Counted from the stretch's first letter, positions 44,657 through 54,200 are shown. The stretch is 64,000 nt of DNA from Mycolicibacterium wolinskyi (GCF_002101965.1 NZ_LQQA01000015.1:310001-374000); one strand, 5' to 3'. The notes: generated by a model not told the origin, from the letters alone. Program-made: numbers and translations.

Positions 44657-44673
44657 ACTGTAATCCCTATAGT
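44657..44673. promoter_or_regulatory. 17-bp island operator, site 2 (tetR / crotonase operon)
   Basis: ACTGTAA-TCC-CTATAGT, a 7-3-7 dyad with two mismatches. It lies 43 bases upstream of the crotonase GTG at 44716 and in the tetR divergent promoter region. It is the weakest-symmetry member of the family but the only one next to a regulator gene. Confidence 0.6.
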
Positions 44674-44715
44674 AGGCTTTTCGGCGGTTATCGGACCGCG
44701 AGCGAAGGGGCAACG

Positions 44716-45477
44716 GTGTCGGATGTAGTTCTGCGGGAGCGTCGAGGTAGAACGCTCATTATCACGATCAATCGGCCGGAAGCGCGTAATGCCTTCAACC
44801 TGGCCGTGGCCCAGGGTCTGGCCGAGGCCATGGACGAACTCGACGCGACGCCCGAGCTCTCCGTGGGGATCATCACAGGCGCCGGCGGCAACTTCTGCGC
44901 GGGCATGGACCTCAAGGCCTTCGCGTCGGGCGAGGTGCCCCACGTACCCGGCCGTGGAATCGGGTTCACCGAACAGCCGCCGCGCAAGCCGCTCATCGCC
45001 GCCGTCGAGGGCTATGCACTGGCCGGCGGTACGGAGATCGTGTTGGCCACCGACCTCGTGGTGGCTTCCAAGGTCGCCAAGTTCGGCATACCCGAGGTCA
45101 AGCGCGGACTCGTCGCGGCAGGCGGTGGCCTGTTGCGGCTGCCGCACCGCATCCCGTACCAGAAGGCACTCGAGCTCGCGCTCACCGGCGACAACTTCAC
45201 CGCCGAGGAGGCTGCCGCGTGGGGCTTCGTCAACAAACTGACCGAACCCGGTGAGGCGTTGACGGGCGCCATCGAGTTGGCCGAACGCATCACCGCGAAC
45301 GGCCCGCTGGCGGTCGCGGTCACCAAGGAGATCATCGTCAAGTCCGCCGGATGGTCGGAGGACGAGATGTGGAAGAAGCAGGGCGAGTTGATCATGCCGG
45401 TGTTCTCGTCCAAGGACGCGATCGAAGGCGCGACGGCATTCGCCGAGAAACGCGCCCCTAATTGGACCGGTTCCTAG
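44716..45477 (+). CDS. Enoyl-CoA hydratase
   Basis: A 253-residue crotonase-fold protein starting at a GTG with AAGGGG 6-10 bases upstream. Motifs: IITINRPEARNAFNLAVAQG, GNFCAGMDLKAFA, EGYALAGGTEIVLATDLVVAS and KFGIPEVKRGLVAAGGGLLRLP, where PEVKRG supplies the usual catalytic Glu. It is the best candidate here for a true hydratase. It heads an operon with an SDR and a DapA-type aldolase, under operator site 2. Confidence 0.9.
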   Translation: MSDVVLRERRGRTLIITINRPEARNAFNLAVAQGLAEAMDELDATPELSVGIITGAGGNFCAGMDLKAFASGEVPHVPGRGIGFTEQPPRKPLIAAVEGYALAGGTEIVLATDLVVASKVAKFGIPEVKRGLVAAGGGLLRLPHRIPYQKALELALTGDNFTAEEAAAWGFVNKLTEPGEALTGAIELAERITANGPLAVAVTKEIIVKSAGWSEDEMWKKQGELIMPVFSSKDAIEGATAFAEKRAPNWTGS

Positions 45478-45487
45478 CCGGCACGCG

Positions 45488-46285
45488 ATGGACCTCGGTT
45501 TCGAAGGCGCGGCCACTGTCGTTGTCGGCGGTGGCCGCGGAATGGGTTTCGCGACGGCGCAGTGTCTGGCCGACGACGGAGCGAAAGTGGCACTCGTCGG
45601 GCGTTCCAAGGACGTCCTCGACGCTGCTGCAGCAGATCTGGCACGGAGGGGCAGCCCGGATGCGATGGCCATCGTCGCCGATACGGGCGACCAAGCCCAG
45701 GTCGAGTGCGCGTTCGCCGAGATCGGTGAGCGATGGGACGGTGAGCTCAACGCACTCATCAACACGGTAGGGCCGGGCGCGGCGGGCAACTTCGAACAGT
45801 TGACCGACGAACAATGGCAAGAGGCGTTCGACGCCGGGTTGATGGGCATGGTGCGCTGCGTCCGGGCGGCACTGCCGTTGCTACGCAAGGCGGAATGGGC
45901 CCGGATCGTCAACTTCTCCGCCCATTCGACTCAACGGCAGAGCACCCGCCTGCCTGCCTACACGGCGGCCAAAGCCGCGGTGAACAGCGTGTCGAAGAAC
46001 CTCTCGCTGCTGCTGGCCAAGGACGAGATCATGGTGAACGTGCTGTCGCCGGGCAGCATATCGTCGGAAGCGCTTCTGGGATGGGCTGATTCAGTCGGCA
46101 TCGACGGCTCCGACCCGTACCGGCTGATGACTGCGATCGACGAGCATTTCGGCCATCCCGCACATTTGCCGCGCGCCGGCCTGCCCGATGAGATCGGCCC
46201 CGTGGCAGCCTTTCTCGCGTCCCGGCGCAACTCCTACATGACGGGTGCGAACGTCAACGTCGACGGCGGTTCAGACTACGTCTAG
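45488..46285 (+). CDS. Short-chain dehydrogenase
   Basis: A 265-residue SDR with the glycine-rich motif VVGGGRGMGFATA at residues 12-24 and catalytic Ser/Tyr/Lys in NFSAHSTQRQSTRLPAYTAAK. The usual NNAG element is altered to NTVGPGAAG. It starts 10 bases after the hydratase, so it probably oxidises the hydroxyacyl product before the aldolase-type enzyme that follows. Confidence 0.87.
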   Translation: MDLGFEGAATVVVGGGRGMGFATAQCLADDGAKVALVGRSKDVLDAAAADLARRGSPDAMAIVADTGDQAQVECAFAEIGERWDGELNALINTVGPGAAGNFEQLTDEQWQEAFDAGLMGMVRCVRAALPLLRKAEWARIVNFSAHSTQRQSTRLPAYTAAKAAVNSVSKNLSLLLAKDEIMVNVLSPGSISSEALLGWADSVGIDGSDPYRLMTAIDEHFGHPAHLPRAGLPDEIGPVAAFLASRRNSYMTGANVNVDGGSDYV

Positions 46286-46295
46286 AGGGGTGCAC

Positions 46296-47303
46296 ATGGC
46301 GACAGCCGCAGAAGCTCGGGACTGGGCGCGCGTCGCCCTACGGGGTATCGGCGATTCCCTCTACACACCGTTCAGCGGGGCCCATGGCGACGACATCGAC
46401 TGGGCTGCCTACCGCGCCCTGGTGCGTTATTGCGTGGCCGATCTCGGCCACGCGATGCTCTGGTGTACAAGCGGATTGGCCGAGTTCTGGGCGCTGACCC
46501 TCGCGGATCGCAAGCAACTGCTCGAAGTCGCGATCGACGAGGGTCGCCGGGCGAACCCGAATGTCGTCATCCAGGCGTGCACGGCAGCGACGTCGGCCAA
46601 GGACTGCCTCGAACTGACTCGGCACGCGCAGGAGGTCGGCGCCGACATCGTCTACATCCAGACCCCGATGATGGAAACGCACGGCGGTGAAGGGGTACTG
46701 AGGTTCTTCCGCTACATCGCCGAACGCACCGATATCGCGCTGGGCATGTTCAACTCGCCGTCGTCGGGCTACGTGCTGACACCGGCCGAGGAAGCGCGCA
46801 TTGCGGAGGAGATCCCGGCGGTGTGCGCGACCAAGGAAGGTGCGTTCCGGCCTGCGGCCAGCCGGATGCTGCATGAACTCGCGCCCGAGCTCCTCGTCTG
46901 GGAATGCGATCGGACGGTCTACCGCGCGGGCTGGCTGCGCGACGGAATCGTGTGCCCGGCGCAACTGGGCACGGCGGGGTACCTCTACGAAACCCCACAG
47001 CAGCCGATCTTCAGCCAGTACTGGGACCTCGTCCTCGCCGACATGCTGATCGAGGCGATGGACTTCGCCCGCGACAGCGGGCTGGACCAGTTCGACCTCG
47101 ACGTGGGGCCATGGTTCACCTGCTATCCGGGCCGCGCCGACTATTTCACGCACTGGGCGGGCGCATTCAAGTACGCCGCGTCGGTGCTGGGCCTGCCGAT
47201 CGGTGACTACCCGCATTCGCGGCCTCCGCAAGCTGTGCTGCCCGACGTGGCGAAGGACCAGATCGCCGCTGCCTATCGCAGGCTCGGTCTGATCCCGCAC
47301 TGA
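46296..47303 (+). CDS. DapA-family aldolase / hydratase-aldolase
   Basis: A 335-residue class I aldolase of the dihydrodipicolinate synthase family. The Schiff-base lysine is in CATKEGAFRPA near residue 180, and the N-terminal GIGDSLYTPFSG resembles the substrate loop of this fold. In catabolic clusters, relatives such as hydroxybenzylidenepyruvate hydratase-aldolases split pyruvate from ring-fission products; a retro-aldol role is therefore likelier than lysine synthesis. It follows the SDR by 10 bases with AGAGGGG before the ATG. Confidence 0.85.
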   Translation: MATAAEARDWARVALRGIGDSLYTPFSGAHGDDIDWAAYRALVRYCVADLGHAMLWCTSGLAEFWALTLADRKQLLEVAIDEGRRANPNVVIQACTAATSAKDCLELTRHAQEVGADIVYIQTPMMETHGGEGVLRFFRYIAERTDIALGMFNSPSSGYVLTPAEEARIAEEIPAVCATKEGAFRPAASRMLHELAPELLVWECDRTVYRAGWLRDGIVCPAQLGTAGYLYETPQQPIFSQYWDLVLADMLIEAMDFARDSGLDQFDLDVGPWFTCYPGRADYFTHWAGAFKYAASVLGLPIGDYPHSRPPQAVLPDVAKDQIAAAYRRLGLIPH

Positions 47304-47363
47304 CGGTCCTTTTCCCAGGTCGCGGCCTAATTGCAGATCGTGTCCGCGCTTGCGGAATGCTCT

Positions 47364-47380
47364 ACCGATAGGTATACAGT
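47364..47380. promoter_or_regulatory. 17-bp island operator, site 3
   Basis: ACCGATA-GGT-ATACAGT matches the ACYGTAA-N3-TTACRGT family with substitutions at inner arm positions. It ends 30 bases before the ATG of the crotonase at 47411, which starts a six-gene operon. Confidence 0.55.
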
Positions 47381-47410
47381 ATGTGTGCCTGAACGAGAGG
47401 TGGCCCGCGT

Positions 47411-48235
47411 ATGACCCTCGCCGACGACGGTGTCACCACGGAGGCCGTGCTCTATGGCGTAAACGACCGTGGTGTCGCCACCATCACGCTCAACCGGCCG
47501 GACCGCTTGAACTCCTGGGGAGCCGACATCTCGGCCGGCGTGTACGCGGCATTCGACCGTGCCGAGGGAGACCCCGATGTGCGGGCCATCGTGCTGACCG
47601 GAACCGGCAGGGGGTTCTGCGCCGGTGCCTACATGGGATCGATGGCAGCGCTTGGCGAATCGATCGATGGCGACACCGACGTCAGCAAGATCGTGGGTGA
47701 ACGGCATCCGCATTTCCTCACCGCGTTGCGTAAGCCCGTCATCGCCGCGATCAACGGCGCATGTGTGGGCATCGGCCTGACCCACGCGTTGATGTGCGAC
47801 GTGCGATTCGCTGCCGCCGGCGCCAAGTTCGCCACCGCGTTCCCGCGTCGCGGTCTGATCGGCGAGTACGGGATCACCTGGATCCTGCCGCGACTGGCCG
47901 GCTGGGGCGCGGCGGCCGACCTGCTGTTGAGTGGCCGGACGTTCATCGCCGAAGAGGCCGCACAGCTGGGGCTCGTGAAAGAGGTTGTGCCACCAGAAGA
48001 TCTGCTGGGACGGGCGTTGGAATACGCCGAAGATCTGGCCCGTAACTGTTCGCCCGCGTCGATGGCGGTGATCAAACGCCAGCTCTACGGCGACGCCAAC
48101 GACGACGTGACTGACGTCAGCGCCCGCGCCGAGACGCGCATGCACGAATCCATGGTGCGGCCCGACCTGATCGAGGGCATCACCGCCTTTTTCGAGAAGC
48201 GGCCGCCGAACTTCCCGCCACTGACCGAGCTTTGA
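47411..48235 (+). CDS. Enoyl-CoA hydratase
   Basis: A 274-residue crotonase-fold protein with ATITLNRPDRLNSWGADIS, GFCAGAYMGSMAAL and AINGACVGIGLTHALMCDVRFAA. The segment FPRRGLIGEYGITWILPRLAGWG is typical of one hydratase branch, with a Glu in position to act. It heads the operon hydratase-amidohydrolase-synthetase-amidohydrolase-ACAD-ACAD, which runs without a gap above 13 bases to 54196. Confidence 0.9.
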   Translation: MTLADDGVTTEAVLYGVNDRGVATITLNRPDRLNSWGADISAGVYAAFDRAEGDPDVRAIVLTGTGRGFCAGAYMGSMAALGESIDGDTDVSKIVGERHPHFLTALRKPVIAAINGACVGIGLTHALMCDVRFAAAGAKFATAFPRRGLIGEYGITWILPRLAGWGAAADLLLSGRTFIAEEAAQLGLVKEVVPPEDLLGRALEYAEDLARNCSPASMAVIKRQLYGDANDDVTDVSARAETRMHESMVRPDLIEGITAFFEKRPPNFPPLTEL

Positions 48236-48247
48236 AAGGTTGATGAA

Positions 48248-49495
48248 ATGACCGACACACCAGAGCGTTTGCCGTACCTGGCCGTCGACGTCGACAACCA
48301 CTATTACGAACCGCTCGACGCCTTCACCCGGCACCTGCCCAAGGAATTCCGCAGCCGTGGCGTGCAGATGGTCCAGGACGGCAAGCGGACCCTCGCGGTG
48401 ATGGGTGGGACCGTCAACCACTTCATCCCCAACCCGACCTTCGACCCCATCATCGAGCCTGGCTGCCTGGATCTCCTGTTTCGAGGTGAGATCCCCGAGG
48501 GCGTCGATCCCGCCTCGCTGATGAAGGTCGACCGCCTGTCCGACCATCCCGAGTACCAGAACCGCGATGCGCGGCTCGAGGTGCTCGACCGGCAGCGCCT
48601 CGAAACCGTGTTCATGCTCCCAACTTTCGCGTGCGGCGTGGAGGAGGGACTCAAACACGATATCGAGGCCACCATGGCCTCGGTGCACGCCTTCAACCTG
48701 TGGCTCGACGAGGACTGGGGTTTCGACCGGCCCGACGGCCGTTTCGTGTCGGCTCCCATCATCTCGCTGGCCGATCCGGTCAAGGCGGCCGAGGAAGTCG
48801 AATTCGTGCTCGGTCGCGGCGCCAAGCTCGTGTGCGTGCGCCCGGCCCCGGTGCCCGGCGAGGTCAGGCCACGGTCACTGGGCGACACGCTGCACGACCC
48901 GGTGTGGGCCAGGCTGGCCGAGGCCGGTGTCCCGGTGGTGTTCCACCTGTCGGACTCCGGGTACATGGCGGTCCCGGCATTGTGGGGCGGCAGCGGTGTC
49001 TTCAAGGGATTCGGCAAGCGGGATCCGCTCGACATGGTGATCATGGACGACCGCGCGATACACGACACGATGGCCTCGATGATCGTGCACCAGGTGTTCA
49101 CCCGGCATCCCAAGCTCAAGGTGGCCAGCATCGAGAACGGCTCCTACTTCGTGTACCGCTTGATCAAGCGCCTGAAGAAAGCGGCCAACAACGCGCCGTA
49201 CCACTTCAAGGAAGATCCGGTGGAGCAGCTCAGGACCAACGTGTGGATCGCGCCCTACTACGAGGACGACGTGAAGCTGCTCGCCGACACCATCGGCGTC
49301 GACAAGATTCTGTTCGGCTCGGACTGGCCGCACGGTGAGGGGCTCGCCGACCCGACGACCTTCACCGCCGATATCCCGCAGTTCCCCGAGTTCAGCCTCG
49401 AAGATACCCGAAAAGTGATGAGGGACAACGCATTACAACTGCTCGGAGATGTCACCCGCACCGCGCCCGGTGTGTCGCATCTGGTGTCGGTGTAG
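48248..49495 (+). CDS. Amidohydrolase family protein A
   Basis: A 415-residue TIM-barrel amidohydrolase-2 protein. The metal motif here is DVDNHYYEP rather than HxH, and the C-terminal catalytic aspartate is in FGSDWPHGEGLADP. It is a paralogue of the 58910 gene: both share the NHFIPNPTF/DFIPNPTF stretch and the SDWPHGEG/SDYPHPEG end. Proteins of this type recur in actinobacterial steroid, terpenoid and aromatic clusters as ring hydrolases or decarboxylases. Second gene of the operon, ATG preceded by GAAAGG. Confidence 0.85.
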   Translation: MTDTPERLPYLAVDVDNHYYEPLDAFTRHLPKEFRSRGVQMVQDGKRTLAVMGGTVNHFIPNPTFDPIIEPGCLDLLFRGEIPEGVDPASLMKVDRLSDHPEYQNRDARLEVLDRQRLETVFMLPTFACGVEEGLKHDIEATMASVHAFNLWLDEDWGFDRPDGRFVSAPIISLADPVKAAEEVEFVLGRGAKLVCVRPAPVPGEVRPRSLGDTLHDPVWARLAEAGVPVVFHLSDSGYMAVPALWGGSGVFKGFGKRDPLDMVIMDDRAIHDTMASMIVHQVFTRHPKLKVASIENGSYFVYRLIKRLKKAANNAPYHFKEDPVEQLRTNVWIAPYYEDDVKLLADTIGVDKILFGSDWPHGEGLADPTTFTADIPQFPEFSLEDTRKVMRDNALQLLGDVTRTAPGVSHLVSV

Positions 49496-49503
49496 CAGCC
49501 ACC

Positions 49504-51126
49504 ATGGCCGAATGGACGATCGGTGCCGTCGTCGACGCGATCGCCGAAGCGGTGCCGGACCGGGAGATGACGGTGTGCGGCGCGCGCCGCACGACATTCG
49601 CGCAGGGCGCCGACCGGACGCGGCGGCTGGCCAACTTCCTGTCCGGCCACGGGCTGGGTGCGCACCGCGAACGCGGCGAACTCGATCGCTGGGAGTGCGG
49701 ACAGGACCGTGTCGCACTGATCATGCACAACGACCAATACCCCGACATGGTAATCGGCTGCCTGAAAGCGCGCACCGTCCCGGTCAACGTCAATTACTAC
49801 TACTCGCCGCGCGAAGTGGCCGAACTGCTCGCCTACCTTCAGCCGCGCGCGGTGATCTGTCACCGGTCGCTGGGCGCGAAGTTCGCCGACGTGCTGCCAC
49901 CACCTGGCGCGCAGCTGCTCATCTCGGTCGATGACGGGCCCGGGCCCGACCTTCCGGGTGCGGTGGGCTTGGAACATGCGTTGGCTGAGTCAGGTTCGAA
50001 CTGCACGCCGCAAGCGTCCCCCGATGATCTGCTGATGATCTGTACCGGTGGAACCACCGGCCGGCCCAAGGGTGTCATGTGGCGGCAGGCCGACATCTAT
50101 GTGTCCTCGATGAACGGCGCCGACCACGCCGCGGTGTCGGAAATCCACGACAAGGTCGCCAACGCGGGCCCGCCGTGGTTCGCCGTGTCACCGTTGATGC
50201 ATGCCGCCGGCATGTGGACGGCCTTCTCCGGACTGCTCTCCGGACAGACCGTCGTATTGCACGACACCAAACCGAAATTCGACCCGAGCGCGGTGCTGGA
50301 AACCGCCGAGCGCGAAAAAGTCGGGCTGATGACCATGGTCGGCGATGCGTACGCGGCGCCGATTGTCGAAGAACTCGGCAGGCGGTCCTACGATCTGTCC
50401 TCGCTGTTCGCCATCGGCACCGGGGGCGCGGCAACCAACCTCAAGCACCAGCGCGCGCTGCTCGACCACATCCCGCAGATCACCCTGATCAACGGGTTCG
50501 GTTCTTCGGAGACGGGCAACATGGGGTTCGGGCACAGCCGGCGCGGCACACACGCCGAGACGTTCCAGCTGCGTACCGGCGGACTGGTGCTGGCCGAAGA
50601 CTATTCGCGATTCCTCCGGCCGGGCGAGGTCGCGGTGGGGTGGGTGGCGCGCAATGGTCGGATTCCCCTGGGCTACTTCAACGACCCCGATGCCACCGCG
50701 AAGACCTTTCCCGAGGTCGAGGGTCAGCGCGTGGTCATATCCGGTGACCGGGCCGCGTTGGACGCCGACGGCACATTGCGGTTGTACGGGCGCGACTCAC
50801 TGGTGATCAACACCGGCGGCGAAAAGGTCTTCGTCGAAGAAGTCGAAGAGGCACTGCGGGCGCATCCGGATGTCTCCGATGCGCTCGTGGTCGGCCGGCC
50901 GAGTGAGCGGTGGGGCGAGGAGATCGTGGCGCTGGTCGCACTGCGCGGTGGTTCTGCGGTCACGGGCGATGCGCTGCGGGAACACTGTTCGTCGCGGTTG
51001 GCGCGGTTCAAGTGCCCCAAGGATGTGCTGTTCGTCGATCAAGTCCGCAGGCTCGGCAACGGCAAGGCCGATTACCGCTGGGCCAAGTCTCACGCCGCAC
51101 GTGACGACGGGAAGGTTCGAGCATGA
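49504..51126 (+). CDS. AMP-dependent acyl-CoA synthetase
   Basis: A 540-residue FadD-type ligase. ATP loop ICTGGTTGRPKGVMW near residue 180, INGFGSSETGNMGFGHS near 330, then SGDRAALDADGTLRLYGRDS and catalytic Lys in RLGNGKADYRWAK. The TGGTTGRPKG form and the length are those of a mycobacterial branch that activates steroid-like or cyclic acids, which would suit this operon. It is followed by an ATGA overlap with the second amidohydrolase. Confidence 0.9.
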   Translation: MAEWTIGAVVDAIAEAVPDREMTVCGARRTTFAQGADRTRRLANFLSGHGLGAHRERGELDRWECGQDRVALIMHNDQYPDMVIGCLKARTVPVNVNYYYSPREVAELLAYLQPRAVICHRSLGAKFADVLPPPGAQLLISVDDGPGPDLPGAVGLEHALAESGSNCTPQASPDDLLMICTGGTTGRPKGVMWRQADIYVSSMNGADHAAVSEIHDKVANAGPPWFAVSPLMHAAGMWTAFSGLLSGQTVVLHDTKPKFDPSAVLETAEREKVGLMTMVGDAYAAPIVEELGRRSYDLSSLFAIGTGGAATNLKHQRALLDHIPQITLINGFGSSETGNMGFGHSRRGTHAETFQLRTGGLVLAEDYSRFLRPGEVAVGWVARNGRIPLGYFNDPDATAKTFPEVEGQRVVISGDRAALDADGTLRLYGRDSLVINTGGEKVFVEEVEEALRAHPDVSDALVVGRPSERWGEEIVALVALRGGSAVTGDALREHCSSRLARFKCPKDVLFVDQVRRLGNGKADYRWAKSHAARDDGKVRA

Positions 51127-51959
51127 CTCCCAAAGTGATTGACTGCCTGGCCAATGTGCACTTCGGCGAGACGCAGAATCAGCCGACGTTCATGAAGAAG
51201 GTGCGCGACGACTACTTCAAGGGTCCCAAGTCGATGTATGACCCGATCGACCTGTCGGAACTCCTCGACGAGATGGACACCCACGGTGTGCAGAAAGCGA
51301 TCCTGATGGATTCGCTGGCCAAACCATCGGTGACGGCGCGCAAGTTCGTCGAGGCGCACCCGGAGCGGTTCGCCCTGGCGATGGGTGGAGTCAACCTGTT
51401 GCGCCCGATCCCGTCGCTGCGTGACCTCGCCGCGGCAGCCAAAGACCTACCGGTCGCCTATGCCGTTGTGGGGCCGAGCTTCTGGGCCGATGGGCAGTAT
51501 CCGCCGAGCGATGCGGTGTACTACCCGCTCTACACGAAATGTGCCGAACTCGAGCTGCCGCTGTGCGTCAACACCGGGATTCCGGGACCACCGATCCCAG
51601 GCGAGGTGCAGAACCCCATCCACCTCGACCGGGTGTGCGTGCGGTTCCCCGAACTCAAGCTGTGCATGATCCACGGGGCCGACCCGTGGTGGGACATCGC
51701 GATTCGCATGTTGATCAAGTACCAGAACCTGCGGCTGATGACGTCGGCGTGGTCGCCGAAACGATTGCCGGAGAGCCTGTTGCACTTCATGCGCACCCGT
51801 GGACACACCAAGATCATCTTCGCGTCGGACTTCCCGGTGCTGCGGATGCAGCGCGTGGTGCCGGAGGCGTTGGCACTCGACCTACCGCCCGAAGTCCTCG
51901 ACAACTACCTCTACAACAACGCCGCGGAGTTCTTCTTCGGCGAGGAGAAGGAGATCTGA
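51123..51959 (+). CDS. Amidohydrolase family protein B
   Basis: A 278-residue amidohydrolase-2 protein, shorter than the others here. The N terminus has VIDCLANVHFGE in place of an HxH pair, so one metal-binding histidine is not obvious; a histidine in LCMIHGADPWWD and the aspartate in IFASDFPVLRMQR are present. The altered metal motif suggests different chemistry from protein A. Overlaps the synthetase by ATGA and abuts the next gene with no spacing. Confidence 0.82.
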   Translation: MTPKVIDCLANVHFGETQNQPTFMKKVRDDYFKGPKSMYDPIDLSELLDEMDTHGVQKAILMDSLAKPSVTARKFVEAHPERFALAMGGVNLLRPIPSLRDLAAAAKDLPVAYAVVGPSFWADGQYPPSDAVYYPLYTKCAELELPLCVNTGIPGPPIPGEVQNPIHLDRVCVRFPELKLCMIHGADPWWDIAIRMLIKYQNLRLMTSAWSPKRLPESLLHFMRTRGHTKIIFASDFPVLRMQRVVPEALALDLPPEVLDNYLYNNAAEFFFGEEKEI

Positions 51960-53003
51960 ATGGATCGTTTCGAGTTGCGCAGGCTGGATTACAGCCTGAC
52001 CGAGGACCACGTCGATCTGCAGACCGCGTACAAGCAGTTCTTCAAGACCCACTGCTCGATCGACACCGTCCGCGCCGCCGAGCCAAGCGGATTCGACAAG
52101 AGCCTGTGGGAGCGGTTGTGCGCCATGGGCGCAACGACGATGGCACTGCCGGAATCGGTTGGTGGTGACGGCGCGACGCTCGTCGACCTGACATTGGTGG
52201 CGGAGGAACTCGGCCGCTCGCTGGCACCGGTGCCATGGATCGACCACGTCGTCGCGGCACGACTCCTCGCGGCGCTCGGCGGGATGGAGTCCGACGACAT
52301 CCTCAACGGAACACAGCTCGTCGCTTTCGACCCGCAGCAAGTGGCGCCCGCCGGCACTCGGCTGATCCCCGCCGGATCCATCGCCGACCACATCATCGTC
52401 CGAGACGGCAGCGACGTCGTGCGGCTGACCTTCGGCACCCGCCCAGCCAAGGTCGACAACATCGGCAAACTGCCGATGGCCTGGGTGGACCCGGCGGCCG
52501 CGGACAGCCGCACCATCGTCGCAAGCGGGCCGGATGCGCTCGCCGCCTACCAGCGCGCGTTGGACGAATGGCGGCTGCTCACCGCTGCGGCGTTGGTGGG
52601 TCTGGTCGAGGAGACCATGACGATCGCCGCGGAGTTCGCCAAAACCCGCTATACGCTGGGCGTTCCGATCTCCACGCTGCAGGCGATATCGCACCCGCTG
52701 GCCAACATGGCGATCACGGTCGAGGGCGGGCGCGGACTCTCGCGTCGCGCGGCGTGGTTTCTCGACAACGAACCCGACGAGCGTCCCGAACTCGCACCAT
52801 CGGCGTTCGTGTTCATGGCCGAGGAGGCCTCGAAGGCCGCCACGATGGCCGTCCACATCCAAGGCGGCCTCGGCGTCTCGGCAGAAGCCGCCGCGACCGC
52901 CTACCTCGTCCGGGCCCGAGGCTGGGCGCTCGCAGGGGGAGATCCTGCCGCCACCGCCGTTCACATCGCCGGAATCGTCGCCGCACGCGAAAGCAAGGAC
53001 TAG
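51960..53003 (+). CDS. Acyl-CoA dehydrogenase, small subunit-like
   Basis: A 347-residue ACAD-fold protein whose ATG directly follows the previous stop. The middle domain is short and the usual TEPxxGSD loop is missing, while the C-terminal helices (YTLGVPISTLQAISHPLANM, then HIQGGLGVSAEAAATAYLVRA) are kept. This is the pattern of the partner subunit in heteromeric ACADs. It is expected to pair with the 53006 gene, as in the 10058/11213 pair. Confidence 0.87.
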   Translation: MDRFELRRLDYSLTEDHVDLQTAYKQFFKTHCSIDTVRAAEPSGFDKSLWERLCAMGATTMALPESVGGDGATLVDLTLVAEELGRSLAPVPWIDHVVAARLLAALGGMESDDILNGTQLVAFDPQQVAPAGTRLIPAGSIADHIIVRDGSDVVRLTFGTRPAKVDNIGKLPMAWVDPAAADSRTIVASGPDALAAYQRALDEWRLLTAAALVGLVEETMTIAAEFAKTRYTLGVPISTLQAISHPLANMAITVEGGRGLSRRAAWFLDNEPDERPELAPSAFVFMAEEASKAATMAVHIQGGLGVSAEAAATAYLVRARGWALAGGDPAATAVHIAGIVAARESKD

Positions 53004-53005
53004 AC

Positions 53006-54196
53006 ATGGATTTCTCACGGGTCGAGCTCTCCGCGGAGGACGCCGCGTTCCGCGACGAGGTGCGCAGCTTTCTGGCCGCCCAGGTGACCGAGGACGTCAT
53101 CCGGCGGGACCGGGAAACCGGCGACAACTTCGACGAGGGCGTGCATCTGGCGCTCGGAGCGGCCGGCTACCTGGAAAAGGAGTGGAAGGCCGAGGCGGAT
53201 GGTGGGTTCAGCCGGGTACGCCGCCGGATCTGGGAACTGGAGAAGCGGCGCGCCGAAGTGCCATGGGTGACATGGGGCACCACGGCGATGGTGGCCCGTT
53301 CGGTCGCCAAATTCGGATCACCCGAACTCAAGGACGAGGTCATGCCTCGAGTGTTCGACGGCACCGTACGACTCTGTCTGGGCTACACCGAACCCGAGGG
53401 TGGTTCGGACGTCGCAACGTGCAAGACGCGGGCCGTGCGCGACGGCGACGCTTGGATCATCAACGGCTCGAAGATGTTCACCACCGGCGCGCACAACTGC
53501 CAGTACGTCTTCCTGATCACCAACACCGACCCCGAAGCGCCGAAACACAAGAGCCTGACCATGTTTCTGGTTCCGCTCGACTCGCCGGGCATCGAGATCC
53601 AGGGCATCCGGACCGTGGACGGTGACCGTACCAACATCGTCTACTACAGCGATGTGCGCGTCGACGACAAGTATCGGCTGGGCGAGGTCAACGGCGGCTG
53701 GGCGGTGGTCCGCGAGCCACTCGACGCCGAACACGGCGCGGTGGCCGCGTCTGTCGACGGACTGGCCGACGTGTCGATCATGATGCACCAGGCCGGGTTC
53801 ATGGCCGAGGCTGCCGACAACGTCGCCGCGTTGGTGGGGCAACCAGATGCGAACGGCCGCCGTGGTATTGACGACACCTCCGTGGCATACCGGCTGGGCC
53901 GTAGCCACGCGCGAATGGAGGTGGCGCTGTCCAGCCCGAGCATCTTCGGTCGGGTCGCAATCGCCCAAACGATGCGTGATATCGCTCCGGACCTCATGGA
54001 CATCGCCGGTTCGGTATCCGCGCTGCCGATCGGGGCCGACGGGGGAGTCGACGATCGCAGCGAGTACGTGTACCGATTCGCGCCGCTGGTGGGCATCTAC
54101 GGCGGCACGCTCGAGGTGTTCCGCAACATGATCGGGCAATACGTGCTCGGGCTCGGCAAGCCGAACTATTCGCCGCCGAAGGCGAAGGCGCCCTAG
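53006..54196 (+). CDS. Acyl-CoA dehydrogenase, large subunit-like
   Basis: A 396-residue ACAD with YTEPEGGSDVATCKTRAVRDG near residue 127, NGSKMFTTGAH next, and a C-terminal IYGGTLEVFRNMIGQ in which the usual catalytic Glu of YEGT is Gly, so the base must come from elsewhere, as in paired mycobacterial FadE enzymes. It follows its presumed partner after 2 bases and is the last gene of the operon; hairpin repeat copy C starts 4 bases after the stop. Confidence 0.88.
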   Translation: MDFSRVELSAEDAAFRDEVRSFLAAQVTEDVIRRDRETGDNFDEGVHLALGAAGYLEKEWKAEADGGFSRVRRRIWELEKRRAEVPWVTWGTTAMVARSVAKFGSPELKDEVMPRVFDGTVRLCLGYTEPEGGSDVATCKTRAVRDGDAWIINGSKMFTTGAHNCQYVFLITNTDPEAPKHKSLTMFLVPLDSPGIEIQGIRTVDGDRTNIVYYSDVRVDDKYRLGEVNGGWAVVREPLDAEHGAVAASVDGLADVSIMMHQAGFMAEAADNVAALVGQPDANGRRGIDDTSVAYRLGRSHARMEVALSSPSIFGRVAIAQTMRDIAPDLMDIAGSVSALPIGADGGVDDRSEYVYRFAPLVGIYGGTLEVFRNMIGQYVLGLGKPNYSPPKAKAP

Positions 54197-54200
54197 CGCC

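Noticed and set aside
44441..44715. A riboswitch or small RNA in the tetR/crotonase gap
   Set aside because: Only the 17-bp dyad was evident; no conserved aptamer sequence could be recognised.
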